Shown: positions 57,161 to 64,000 of the stretch, in pieces
Layout: each line of letters starts with the position of its first letter
How positions within the stretch are numbered: the first letter of the stretch is position 1
Made by a program: the position numbers and the translations under genes
The notes under the pieces: generated by a model
Seen by the model: the letters and a program-made list of their open reading frames with translations, nothing else
Database searches by the model: none
Told to the model about the DNA's origin: nothing
DNA from: JAXGXJ01 sp963816155
Lineage (GTDB): Bacteria; Actinomycetota; Thermoleophilia; RBG-16-64-13
Direction of reading: 5' to 3'
Length of the DNA: 64,000 nucleotides
Assembly: GCA_963816155.1 (NCBI GenBank)
Contig: CAWFJE010000010.1
Coordinates: 620,001-684,000, forward strand

Positions 57161-57471
57161 CCTCCCACTGCTTGCCTCAGTTCCTGCTTCTGTTCCTCGC
57201 TGACCACCTCCGCAAGTGCAGCCACGATGGTCGCCTGCTCGGGCGTTAGGTCGGGAGAGATGCGGTAGTGCATCCAGGCGCCTTCCCGGCGGTCTTGGAC
57301 CAACCCGGAGTGATATAGGTAGCGGAGATGGCGTGACACCTTCGACTGCGTCTGGCCCAAAGCGCCGACAAAGTCACACACGCACAGTTCCTCGTTTTCC
57401 AGGAGAAGCGTCATGATGCGCAGGCGCGTTTCGTCTGCGAGGGCCTTGAACGTGTCGCTCAGGGTGCTCAT
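57148..57471 (-). CDS. arsR: ArsR family metalloregulator
   Basis: A 107-residue winged-helix repressor. ALADETRLRIMTLLLENEELCVCDFVGAL carries Cys30 and Cys32 in ELCVCD, the As(III)/Sb(III)-binding motif of classical ArsR. The recognition helix follows in SKVSRHLRYLYHSGLV, then the wing HYRISPDL. It is embedded in the middle of the nine-gene operon, with ATGA overlap to the upstream DGC gene. It probably represses the operon at the palindromes near 60.18 kb. Confidence 0.92.
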   Translation of the reverse strand: MSTLSDTFKALADETRLRIMTLLLENEELCVCDFVGALGQTQSKVSRHLRYLYHSGLVQDRREGAWMHYRISPDLTPEQATIVAALAEVVSEEQKQELRQAVGGWRV

Positions 57472-57962
57472 TGCCCGTCGGCCGTCTCCGGGTTCGCGGC
57501 CTCGGCCGTTTCCTGCGGCGCGCCGTCGGCAGTCTCCGACTCAGTGCCCTCAGTCATGAGCGCGTCCACCTCGGCCGCTATGCGGTCGGCCACGACGGCG
57601 ACGGCCGCCTCGTCGGCCTCCCTTCGCCCGCGCAGAGAGCGGGAGCAACCTGCCGCTTCGGTGCCCAGGATCTCCGACACCACCAGGGAGCGCGCGACGG
57701 GCCCGCCGTGCTTCTCGGTGCCCCAGCGCGCGCACTGCTTGTCGCACCCGTCGATGGTGATGGTGGGATGAGTGCGCGCGAAGTTCCGCTCGCCTTCGTT
57801 GCCGGCCAAGAACAGCGGTAGGCAGAGCGTGACGGTGTCGTGTGGCCGAAGCGACTCCAACACCCGGCGGACGGCGCTACGTGAGACCGTGCCTTCCGGG
57901 ATCTCCTCGCCGCTGCAGGCGATGATCCCCACCTTGGTGGTCTTGCTCATCTCGGCAGGCAT
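57468..57962 (-). CDS. DGC-domain putative zinc-binding protein (2)
   Basis: A 164-residue protein of the DGC family (PF08859 type), with Cys16 (IIACSG), Cys47, and Cys73/Cys77 in IDGCDKQCA. The C-terminal tail is Glu/Ala/Thr-rich and disordered-looking. The start overlaps the previous stop as TGATG. Family members are thought to bind metal through these cysteines; the biochemical function is unknown. Confidence 0.82.
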   Translation of the reverse strand: MPAEMSKTTKVGIIACSGEEIPEGTVSRSAVRRVLESLRPHDTVTLCLPLFLAGNEGERNFARTHPTITIDGCDKQCARWGTEKHGGPVARSLVVSEILGTEAAGCSRSLRGRREADEAAVAVVADRIAAEVDALMTEGTESETADGAPQETAEAANPETADGQ

Positions 57963-58396
57963 CAGGCCGCTCCCTCGCCGGCGCGCAGCCGAGCGGCCTC
58001 TTCGGCCACGGCCTCGGCGATCTCCCGGGAGATGGCCCAACCCTCTTCGGTCAGCTCCGACCCGTTCCCCGGCTCGGCTCCTCGATGACTGCTCAGGTAT
58101 CTCCCCACCTGGAAGGCTTTGGCCACCTCCCCGCCGGCGATCTCCACGTTCTTCTGGGCGCAAGACTTTCCGCAGCCGTCGATGGTGACGCAGGGGCCGG
58201 CCTGCACCTCAGCCAGAGTCTCTTCGTCCTCTTTCACCAGAAGTGCCAAACACACCACGTCGGTCTCTCCGGGCGCCAGTTCATCGGTGACCAGATACGC
58301 AGACTCGCGGCTGATGAGCCCATGCACTTTGCCCACCCCGCTGCAGGGGATGACGAGTACTCGAGCAGGTTCTTCCTTGTCGCGGTCTTGTCCCAT
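57962..58396 (-). CDS. DGC-domain putative zinc-binding protein (1)
   Basis: A 144-residue DGC protein with Cys18 (VIPCSGVGK), Cys49, Cys69, and Cys75/Cys79 in IDGCGKSCAQKN. The helical C-terminal extension is ISREIAEAVAEEAARL. It is 15 bases after the fusion gene. It is the closest to the stand-alone family form, and the second of three DGC units in this operon. Confidence 0.84.
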   Translation of the reverse strand: MGQDRDKEEPARVLVIPCSGVGKVHGLISRESAYLVTDELAPGETDVVCLALLVKEDEETLAEVQAGPCVTIDGCGKSCAQKNVEIAGGEVAKAFQVGRYLSSHRGAEPGNGSELTEEGWAISREIAEAVAEEAARLRAGEGAA

Positions 58397-58411
58397 GAGC
58401 CTTCTCGCTCG

Positions 58412-59323
58412 CTAGTATTCGGCTGCCTTGCGCTCGACGTCGGCGGCGTAAGCCGGTCCATCGAGGAGCAGCATCTGATCTTCCCCCCACGCGGTCAGTT
58501 CCAACTCGACGATCCAGCTGCCGTAGGGGTCCTCGTTAATGGCTTCGGGCAGATCTGTCACGGCCTCGTTGACCCTGACCACCGTGCCGCTCACGGGCGA
58601 GATGAGCTCGAAGGTGGCCTTGGTCGACTCGACCTCACCGGCCTCTCCGAACTGCTCGACCGCGGTGCCGACCTCCGGCGCGTCCACGTAGGTGATGTCG
58701 GTGAGCTGCTGCTGCAGGTAGTCCGAGATGCCCACCCGAGCCCTGCTGCCAGACACCTGCGCCCAGACGTCGTTGGCGTTGAAGAAGTATCCCGTCAAAG
58801 GGATGCGGAACTCATATTTGTCGTGGACCACCAGCACGTGATCCGTTGCGGGCTCGAACCCCGCCTCAGCCTGCGCAGCGCCTGCTCCAGCCGGCGCCTC
58901 GGCCTCTGCGTCCACGGCCCCCGCGGCCGCCTGGGCGGCTCCGGCTACCTGGACGGCTCCGTTCTCACGTTCTCCGATCTCCTTGACGATCGCGCGGGCA
59001 AGCTCCAGCGCGCCGGGACCAGGGCGAAGGCCTGGTTCGACCGTGACACCCAGCGCCTTGGCGGTCTCGGACACCAGCACTCTCTGAGCGATCTTGGCGC
59101 CTGCGGCAGCCGCAAGCTTGGCGGCGCAGCGGGTGGCGCACCCATCCACGACGATCAGTTTGTTCTCGGGAAGCGTCTTCTCGTAGCGAGCGGGAGTGCG
59201 ATTGAGAACCACCGGGCACACTATCTCGGCTCCCTGTTCCTCGGCCAGGCGGATGGCCACTTCGCGAGCCACGGAGCCTTCGGGCTTGTCGAGACCGCTG
59301 CAGGCGAGGATGAGGTAGTTCAT
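58412..59323 (-). CDS. DGC domain fused to a GcvH-like lipoyl protein
   Basis: A 303-residue two-domain protein. Residues 1-120 are a DGC domain: Cys8 (LACSGLDK), Cys36, and Cys62/Cys66 in VVDGCATRCA. An Ala/Glu linker spans about 125-160. Residues 165-303 are a full H-protein-like domain: WAQVSGSRARVGISDYLQQQ, the lipoylation site Lys235 in ESTKATFELISPVSG, and the family end INEDPYGSWIVELE. The lipoyl arm may carry an intermediate to the DGC thiols. There are no glycine cleavage genes nearby. Confidence 0.9.
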   Translation of the reverse strand: MNYLILACSGLDKPEGSVAREVAIRLAEEQGAEIVCPVVLNRTPARYEKTLPENKLIVVDGCATRCAAKLAAAAGAKIAQRVLVSETAKALGVTVEPGLRPGPGALELARAIVKEIGERENGAVQVAGAAQAAAGAVDAEAEAPAGAGAAQAEAGFEPATDHVLVVHDKYEFRIPLTGYFFNANDVWAQVSGSRARVGISDYLQQQLTDITYVDAPEVGTAVEQFGEAGEVESTKATFELISPVSGTVVRVNEAVTDLPEAINEDPYGSWIVELELTAWGEDQMLLLDGPAYAADVERKAAEY

Positions 59324-59691
59324 CCCCTCCCCTCCCCGGCCGGCGTCGCACCATCCTCTGCGGTCGCCTCGTCCTTCCCGGTGGGCGCCACGTCTTTCCC
59401 AGCGGGCGCCTCATCTGCTGCGGCGTGAAGCTTCTTGATGAGCGCCACCGTAGCGGGCTTGTCGGGGAAGGAGATGGCATCCGGGCCACAGGTCTTGGCG
59501 CAGGCCCGGCAGAAGACCACGCAGTTGTCGGGATTCGCCACCACCAACTGCATGTCGCCCTCGCGGCGCTCGAAGACCCGGTGGGGGCAGAAATCGTCGC
59601 ACTCCATGCAGAAGTCGCACTTATCGTAGTCGATGGCGGGCGCCCAGGAGATCTTGCTGCGAGGCACCCCCATGAACGTGGTCTCAGCCAT
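59320..59691 (-). CDS. 2[4Fe-4S] ferredoxin-like protein
   Basis: A 123-residue protein with two cluster motifs: Cys25/28/31/35 (CDFCMECDDFC) and Cys57/61/64/68 (CVVFCRACAKTC, an altered spacing). The tail is Ala/Asp/Glu-rich with repeated GKD units. The start overlaps the HdrA-like gene by 8 bases, and the end overlaps the fusion gene as ATGA. It is a likely electron carrier for the operon. Confidence 0.88.
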   Translation of the reverse strand: MAETTFMGVPRSKISWAPAIDYDKCDFCMECDDFCPHRVFERREGDMQLVVANPDNCVVFCRACAKTCGPDAISFPDKPATVALIKKLHAAADEAPAGKDVAPTGKDEATAEDGATPAGEGRG

Positions 59692-60139
59692 CTTGGCCGC
59701 CGTTCTGGGCGCCGGCCTCGGCGCCAGCCCCGGGGCCGCTGTCGCCGGTGCCGTCCTCGCCCGCACCGTCCTCAGCTGCGCCCATCTTCTCGAGCGCCGC
59801 CGTCACTTTGTCCACAGCCTCGTCGGTGGTCATGTCACGGATGTCCAGCGGGACCATGTCTTTCTTCACGTCCATGCCGTGAGCCGCGAAGGCGTCTCGG
59901 AACAGCTTGTACTGCATGTTGGGGGCGCAACCGGCGATGACCAGCGGCCGCTCGGCCTGGAGGATGTCCGCCAAGAAACGGTCCCCGTCTTCTTCACAGA
60001 GTTGAGGGTGGATCATGCCGAACTCCACGGGCAACTCGATGCGCACCCGGTTGATGAAGTCCCAGATGTCCATCTTCTCGAACCCCGGACACTTGCCGGT
60101 GCAGACGCACATGACCAGCCCGGGCTGCGTATCATTCAT
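59684..60139 (-). CDS. HdrA N-terminal-domain-like protein
   Basis: A 151-residue protein resembling only the N-terminal Fe-S domain of heterodisulfide reductase subunit A. The pattern is Cys11-x-Cys13-x3-Cys17 (MCVCTGKCPGF), Cys48 (HPQLCEEDG) and Cys71 (IAGCAPNMQYKLFRDAF). The FAD domain of HdrA is absent. The C-terminal tail is Gly/Ala/Asp-rich. It is the first gene of the nine-gene operon, with AAAGGTGAGGGG upstream. Confidence 0.8.
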   Translation of the reverse strand: MNDTQPGLVMCVCTGKCPGFEKMDIWDFINRVRIELPVEFGMIHPQLCEEDGDRFLADILQAERPLVIAGCAPNMQYKLFRDAFAAHGMDVKKDMVPLDIRDMTTDEAVDKVTAALEKMGAAEDGAGEDGTGDSGPGAGAEAGAQNGGQDG

Positions 60140-60172
60140 TTCCCCTCACCTTTCTATAGAGAGGATACCAGT

Positions 60173-60196
60173 ATAACCGGTTATCCGGTTGTTAAC
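60173..60196. promoter_or_regulatory. Operator/promoter of the nine-gene operon
   Basis: It contains the perfect 12-base palindrome ATAACCGGTTAT (60173-60184) with an adjacent half-site CCGGTT (60185-60190), then GTTAAC. Read leftward, AACCGG occurs twice with 8-base spacing, just upstream of TATACT, a good -10. This is the probable ArsR binding region. Confidence 0.6.
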
Positions 60197-60204
60197 AATG
60201 CCTC

Positions 60205-61068
60205 TCACACAAGCATGACCAAGGTCCCCGCGACGATCAGGATGAGGCCCACGAGCGCCTTCCTCGTGAGCGTCTCCTTGAACGCGAAATAGGCGAGGAC
60301 CACGGTCACGAGGATGCTGAGCTTGTCGATGGGCACCACCAGGCTCGCGGGGCCGTCCTGCAGAGCCCTGTAGAAGCAGAGCCAGGAGGCGCCTGTGGCC
60401 ACGCCGGACAGGCAGATGAAGAGCACGTCGCGACGCGGGACGTGTCTCACCGCACCCTGCTCCCTCGTGGCAAACACCACCACCCAGGCCATGATCAGCA
60501 CCACGATCGTGCGGATGGCGGTACCCAGGTTGGACTCGATATCGGTGATGCCCACCTTCCCCAGGATGGAGGTGAGGCTCGCAAACACGGCCGAGAAGAT
60601 CGCGTAGACCAACCATCCCCTACCGACCACGGTCTTGCCCTCTCCCAGCTTCTTCTGGATCATCATATATGTGCCCCCGCCGATAGCGGCGATCCCCACC
60701 AGCTTCGGCCCCAGGTTCTCGGTCTCACCCAGGAAGATGATGGCCAGGAGGACGGTGAGAACGATGCTCGACTTGTCGACGGGCACCACTTTGTTGACGT
60801 CGCCGAGCTGCAGGGCTCTGAAGTAGCAGAGCCAGGAGGCGCCTGTCGCCACGCCGGAGAGGATCAGGAATATCAGCGTCTTGCTGCTGATGTCGCCGAT
60901 GGTGTCCTGCGAGCCGACGATGAACACCATCAGCCAGGAGAAAAGCAGCACCACGACGGTGCGCATGGCCGTGGCCACGTTCGAGCTGGTCTGCTTGATG
61001 CCGGCCTTGGCCAGGATGGCCGTGATCCCGGCGAAGAAGGCGGAGCCAAGCGCGTAGGCTATCCACAT
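60205..61068 (-). CDS. EamA/DMT-family transporter
   Basis: A 287-residue, ten-helix permease with two EamA repeats so alike that a 34-base DNA segment recurs with one mismatch (60375-60408 and 60825-60858). Both encode SGVATGASWLC. FFAGITAILAKAGIKQTSSN and VFASLTSILGKVGITDIESN are equivalent segments. It lies upstream of, and in the same direction as, the nine-gene operon. It might supply its missing permease, but the palindromic promoter between them argues for separate units. Confidence 0.9.
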   Translation of the reverse strand: MWIAYALGSAFFAGITAILAKAGIKQTSSNVATAMRTVVVLLFSWLMVFIVGSQDTIGDISSKTLIFLILSGVATGASWLCYFRALQLGDVNKVVPVDKSSIVLTVLLAIIFLGETENLGPKLVGIAAIGGGTYMMIQKKLGEGKTVVGRGWLVYAIFSAVFASLTSILGKVGITDIESNLGTAIRTIVVLIMAWVVVFATREQGAVRHVPRRDVLFICLSGVATGASWLCFYRALQDGPASLVVPIDKLSILVTVVLAYFAFKETLTRKALVGLILIVAGTLVMLV

Positions 61069-61265
61069 GCGAAAGCGCTCCCGTGTAGCGGATCAGGATC
61101 GCGGCTGCCGCCGAGAGTCCACTATATGCTTTCCGAGCGGATGTCGCAGGGGAGATGGTCACGCAGGATCTCCGCGCGCCGACACCGGTGGTGCGCCTGA
61201 CGGTCGTGTGTTCTACTTATGCTCTGATGTTGGCGTGCGAGACGGGCACAACTTGGGAGGGAGTC

Positions 61266-61709
61266 ATGCGACCACTGATAAGACTGTCGTTTCTAGCGGT
61301 TCTGGTCCTGTGCGGCGCGTTGCTCATTGCCCTGCCCTCGTGCGGCGGACGTCACGCGGCGAACGAATTGGAGAGTACGAAGTGGGTCCTGACCGCCTAT
61401 GCCGTCGACGGCTCCATGCAGGATGCGCTGCCGCTCCCCAAGGTGGACGCGACCTTCGCCGATGGGAAGGTGAGCGGGAACGGTGGGATCAACCAGTACT
61501 CGGGCTCCTACGAGGTGGACGGGTCGAAGCTGACCGTGGGAAAACTCGTCAGCACCATGATGGCGGGAGAGCAGGTGGTCATGGACCAGGAAAGCGCCTA
61601 TCTGGCGAATCTGGAAGCAGCGGGGGCATACAAGGTGAGCGGAGACACGCTCACCATCAAGGATATCTCGGCGGACACCATTCTCGAGTTCAGCGCCGAG
61701 GAGGAATAG
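61266..61709 (+). CDS. META domain lipoprotein (HslJ-like)
   Basis: A 147-residue lipoprotein with lipobox ALPSCGG. The META domain is ESTKWVLTAYAVDGSMQDAL, VDATFADGKVSGNGGINQYSGSY (split) and LTIKDISADTILEF. ATG 61266 has GGGAGGGAG upstream. HslJ-type proteins are linked with stress and antibiotic resistance. Confidence 0.85.
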   Translation: MRPLIRLSFLAVLVLCGALLIALPSCGGRHAANELESTKWVLTAYAVDGSMQDALPLPKVDATFADGKVSGNGGINQYSGSYEVDGSKLTVGKLVSTMMAGEQVVMDQESAYLANLEAAGAYKVSGDTLTIKDISADTILEFSAEEE

Positions 61710-61715
61710 GGTAGA

Positions 61716-61731
61716 GGAGGCTCGGGCCTCC
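61716..61731. terminator. Small hairpin between convergent genes
   Basis: GGAGGC-TCGG-GCCTCC (6-base stem, tetraloop) lies 6 bases after the META lipoprotein stop and before the convergent zinc-ribbon gene end. Confidence 0.45.
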
Positions 61732-61755
61732 CCTCCGGCGACCGCGCCCTACGCC

Positions 61756-62082
61756 TCAGAAGTCCATGGGGCGCACGTGGCCCTCGCGGAGCATGCGGGC
61801 GAAGTCCGCGCTGGTCTCTTTGAACACCTGGAGATCCAGCATGTCGGCCGTCTCCTCCAGATCATGGGTGGCCTGGTCGAGCATGTTATGAAACTGCTGC
61901 GCCTGTTCTTGGGTTAGGTCGAGAGACCCCAGTTGGAAGCACTCGGGGCAGCGCACGAGCACGCTCCACTCGTGACCACAGGCTGAATCCCACTCCAGTG
62001 GCTGTATGAGCGGAGACGAACACGCTCCACAAGTGAATCCTCTGCAGGGCTGCACCGAGACGCTTGTCTCATCGATTGGCAT
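61756..62082 (-). CDS. Zinc-ribbon protein of unknown function
   Basis: A 108-residue soluble protein. The N-terminal half has cysteine pairs of zinc-ribbon type (FTCGACSSPL and VRCPECFQLG, with an extra SACGHEW). The C-terminal half is helical (LTQEQAQQFHNMLDQATHDLEETADML). There is no known family. It is divergent from the PLP enzyme gene. Confidence 0.7.
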   Translation of the reverse strand: MPIDETSVSVQPCRGFTCGACSSPLIQPLEWDSACGHEWSVLVRCPECFQLGSLDLTQEQAQQFHNMLDQATHDLEETADMLDLQVFKETSADFARMLREGHVRPMDF

Positions 62083-62187
62083 AGCCGTCCTGAGTGCCGA
62101 GTGTCGCTTTCACACCCTCTATGTCGGCAGGGGTCCGCGAATGCCTGAATACCGGCGCAGGCAGGAACGACCAGCTCTGTGCGCGAA

Positions 62188-62274
62188 CAGTTAAGGGGTA
62201 CGACCGAGACGGCTGTGATGGCCAGTTCTCCGGCCCGCCTGAGCGATCCAGATCCTCGCGAGAGTTAAGGGGTA
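62188..62274 (+). repeat. Paired 12-base direct repeat AGTTAAGGGGTA
   Basis: The identical AGTTAAGGGGTA occurs at 62188-62199 and 62263-62274, 75 bases apart, in the leader of the PLP enzyme gene. The second copy supplies its ribosome binding site; the first could be a decoy or a leader-peptide site. Confidence 0.45.
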
Positions 62275-62279
62275 GAGAC

Positions 62280-63605
62280 GTGCTCGATTTCATGCGCCAA
62301 CTGTTGTCGGTCGATGCGGGTCAGGAGGAGACCTCTTTCGACAACGTGAGACTCCTGCTCCAGCACATCCGTGAGAATGACCTGTATCCCCACTTCCTCA
62401 CTATCGACGGAGGGGTCAACGAACCCGAGTTCGAAACCGGGGGACGGACTCTCCTTCAGTTCGGCGCCAACAACTATCTGAGCCTGTCCGAAGACCCCGC
62501 GGTCAAGACGGCCGCCATCCGGGCGACCGAGGAGCACGGTGTGGGGCCGGGCGGCTCTCGTCTCATGAGCGGCAACATCGCCATCATCCAGGAAGCCGAG
62601 CGACGCATCGCCGGCCTGACCGGCATGGAGGACTGCCTCACCTTTCCCACCGGCTACATGGCCAACGTCACCGTGTTTCAGACCGTGATGAGCCCGTTCG
62701 TGGGCCGCCTCCCCTACCGGACCCAGGACGGGGTCATCTTCATCGACGAGTACGTGCACGGCTCCATAAACGATGGCTGCAAGCTTTCGGGCGTGCGGAC
62801 GGTGCGGTTCAAGCACAACGACCTTAGCGACCTCAAGGCCAAGCTCCAGGAGAACGAGAGCCTGCCGAACAAGCTCATTGTCACTGAAGGCGTGTACTGC
62901 CTGGAAGGGGAGATCATCGATATCCCCGCCTACATCGAAATGGCCCGGGACCACGAGGCCAAGCTCATGGTGGACGACGCCCATGCCATCGGCGTGCTCG
63001 GAAGCCGCGGCGGCGGATCTCCCGACTACCACAGCTGCGCGGACGGCATCGACATCCTCATGGGCTGTATGGACAAGGCCATGGGCGGGACGGGTGGGTA
63101 TCTGTGCGGCAGCAAGGATCTGGTGGACTTTCTGCGCATAGCCGCCAGTTCCAGCGTGCTTTCGTCGGCCCTCACCTGTTCCATGGCTGGGGCGATGATC
63201 GCCGCCATCGACATCATCGAGGCTGCGCAAGACCGACGCGATGATCTGGCCGAGAAATCTCGGTATCTGCACGAAGGGCTGTACCGTCAGGGACTGACGG
63301 TCCTAGGGCCTGACTATATCCCTTCGGTGCCGCTGTTCGTCGGTGACGAGGCTCTGGGCGTGGCCTTTGCTCACTGTCTACTGGCACGGGGCATCTTCTG
63401 CCCGGTGATGCGCTGGCCGGCCGTTCCGCTGGGCAAGGCCAGGCTGCGCCTGAGTCTCATGGCGAGGCATGAACAACGCCATCTCGACGCCCTCATAGAG
63501 GCCTGCGGCGAGGTAGGGAGGGAATTGGGAGTGGCCATCGCCTCGGGACCAAACACCTCCCCCGAGCAGGTGCCGGTCGTGCGTCCGCACGGCGCCGGTT
63601 GGTAG
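62280..63605 (+). CDS. PLP-dependent aminotransferase class I/II, AONS/KBL/SPT type
   Basis: A 441-residue alpha-oxoamine synthase-like enzyme joining an amino acid to an acyl-CoA. LQFGANNYLSLSEDPAVK and GVGPGGSRLMSGN are family start motifs. DDAHAIGVLG holds the PLP-contacting Asp/His, and the Schiff-base Lys is in MDKAMGGTGGYLCG, where the usual SKA is DKA. The GTG start 62280 follows AAGGGG. Biotin, sphingolipid or threonine-degradation roles are not distinguishable, as no pathway genes are adjacent. Confidence 0.85.
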   Translation: MLDFMRQLLSVDAGQEETSFDNVRLLLQHIRENDLYPHFLTIDGGVNEPEFETGGRTLLQFGANNYLSLSEDPAVKTAAIRATEEHGVGPGGSRLMSGNIAIIQEAERRIAGLTGMEDCLTFPTGYMANVTVFQTVMSPFVGRLPYRTQDGVIFIDEYVHGSINDGCKLSGVRTVRFKHNDLSDLKAKLQENESLPNKLIVTEGVYCLEGEIIDIPAYIEMARDHEAKLMVDDAHAIGVLGSRGGGSPDYHSCADGIDILMGCMDKAMGGTGGYLCGSKDLVDFLRIAASSSVLSSALTCSMAGAMIAAIDIIEAAQDRRDDLAEKSRYLHEGLYRQGLTVLGPDYIPSVPLFVGDEALGVAFAHCLLARGIFCPVMRWPAVPLGKARLRLSLMARHEQRHLDALIEACGEVGRELGVAIASGPNTSPEQVPVVRPHGAGW

Positions 63606-63700
63606 GCTCTCAAGCTTCCTCGCTGCCGCGCCGAAACTACCACAATGGAGCGAACTCTGGCCGCCACACACCAACAGGCCTGTGAAGCGTAGGTTAGACC

Positions 63701-64000
63701 ATGGCATGGCAGTTCGGGCTTAACGTCTATCTCATGCTGGCCGCCGCGGCCATCTCTTTCGCCGTGGTGGTCGTCACGCTTCGGCGTCGAAGGACGCCGG
63801 CGTCCCTGCCCCTTGCTGCCGTCACCCTCGCCGGTGGCCTATGGGCCCTCATGTCGGGGCTCGAGATAGCGTCCGGCTCGCTGGGGGGCGCCATCCTCAT
63901 TCACAAGTTCGCGTTCCTGGCCATGGGAGCCATCGGGGTCGCTTGGTGGGCCTTTGCAGTCACGTACGCAGGGCGTGAGCGATGGGCTTCCAGAAAGGTG
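63701..64000 (+). CDS. N-terminal 7TM sensor region, probably histidine kinase (partial)
   Basis: A reading frame of 100 codons runs off the right edge. Three hydrophobic helices are visible (VYLMLAAAAISFAVVVVTL, LAAVTLAGGLWALMSGLEI, FAFLAMGAIGVAWWAFAVTY). The pattern, including HKFAFLAMGAIGVAWWAFAV, matches the 7TM module found at the N-terminus of histidine kinases and GGDEF proteins. The output domain is outside the window. Confidence 0.65.
   Translation, partial: MAWQFGLNVYLMLAAAAISFAVVVVTLRRRRTPASLPLAAVTLAGGLWALMSGLEIASGSLGGAILIHKFAFLAMGAIGVAWWAFAVTYAGRERWASRKV

Noticed and set aside
58412..59323. GcvH domain as part of a glycine cleavage system
   Set aside because: No gcvT or gcvP gene is nearby, and the domain is fused to a DGC domain inside an ArsR operon.
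60375..60858. 34-base near-identical repeat as a mobile element
   Set aside because: Both copies encode the same helix in the two EamA halves, so it is the normal internal duplication of this transporter family.
1..64000. CRISPR arrays
   Set aside because: No series of regularly spaced direct repeats was seen.
1..64000. tRNA or rRNA genes
   Set aside because: No cloverleaf with a GTTCRA-type T-arm and CCA end, and no rRNA-like stretch, was recognised in the gaps between genes.

Overview
This is a GC-rich, densely coded bacterial chromosome segment. The many short lipoproteins with Ser/Thr/Ala-rich spacers, the nuoA-B-CD-E-F-G-H-I-J-K order, the MmpL-type transporter and the TetR abundance suggest an Actinomycetota-like organism, perhaps a deep-branching and at least facultatively anaerobic one. 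The lineage is inference only; no rRNA or tRNA lies in the window.

Layout. 1-9518 (minus strand): complex I operon nuoA to nuoK, with nuoC and nuoD fused. The three NADH-input genes nuoE, nuoF and nuoG each carry one single-base frameshift, while the other subunits are open. 9.8-14.1 kb (plus): GH15 glycosidase, Fur/PerR regulator, Prx6-type peroxiredoxin, DUF169-like protein. 14.3-16.0 kb (minus): a UGSC-family selenoprotein read through an in-frame UGA. 16.2-22.5 kb (minus): MBL-fold lipoprotein and EamA transporter, then a catabolic run (unknown cupin-like protein, enolase-superfamily enzyme, SDR, HSL-type esterase). 22.7-28.6 kb: an OFA-type MFS transporter among gene remnants (esterase, VapC, STAS, a second MFS gene with an internal deletion), a tandem-TetR regulator and a CocE-type hydrolase. 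29-33.4 kb (minus): molybdopterin oxidoreductase, ferredoxin subunit, LuxR pseudo-receiver regulator, rhodanese lipoprotein. 34-37.5 kb: lipocalin, radical SAM protein and a second UGSC selenoprotein. 37.7-41.2 kb: TetR-MmpL pair and a small lipoprotein. 41.3-51.1 kb: MFS, a nitroreductase-HyuA-HyuB-FAD oxidoreductase operon with a divergent TetR, and another FAD oxidoreductase. 51-56 kb: NfeD-like protein, lipoproteins, membrane-anchored Mrr-like nuclease, cyclase. 56.4-60.1 kb (minus): a tightly packed nine-gene operon (HdrA N-terminal-like, 2[4Fe-4S] ferredoxin, DGC::GcvH fusion, two DGC proteins, ArsR, three thioredoxin-like proteins). 60-64 kb: EamA transporter, META lipoprotein, zinc-ribbon protein, AONS-like PLP enzyme and the start of a 7TM sensor.

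Two things stand out. First, two paralogous selenoproteins each have UGA at the same motif (GVGG-Sec-x-G-Cys), followed at bacterial-SECIS distance by a GC hairpin with GU in the loop. Second, the nine-gene ArsR/DGC/lipoyl/thioredoxin operon looks like an undescribed metalloid- or sulfur-linked thiol-redox system.

About a dozen single-base frameshifts break otherwise full-length genes. Most are +1, and some fall in homopolymers. This may be sequencing error or real decay; the sequence alone cannot decide.
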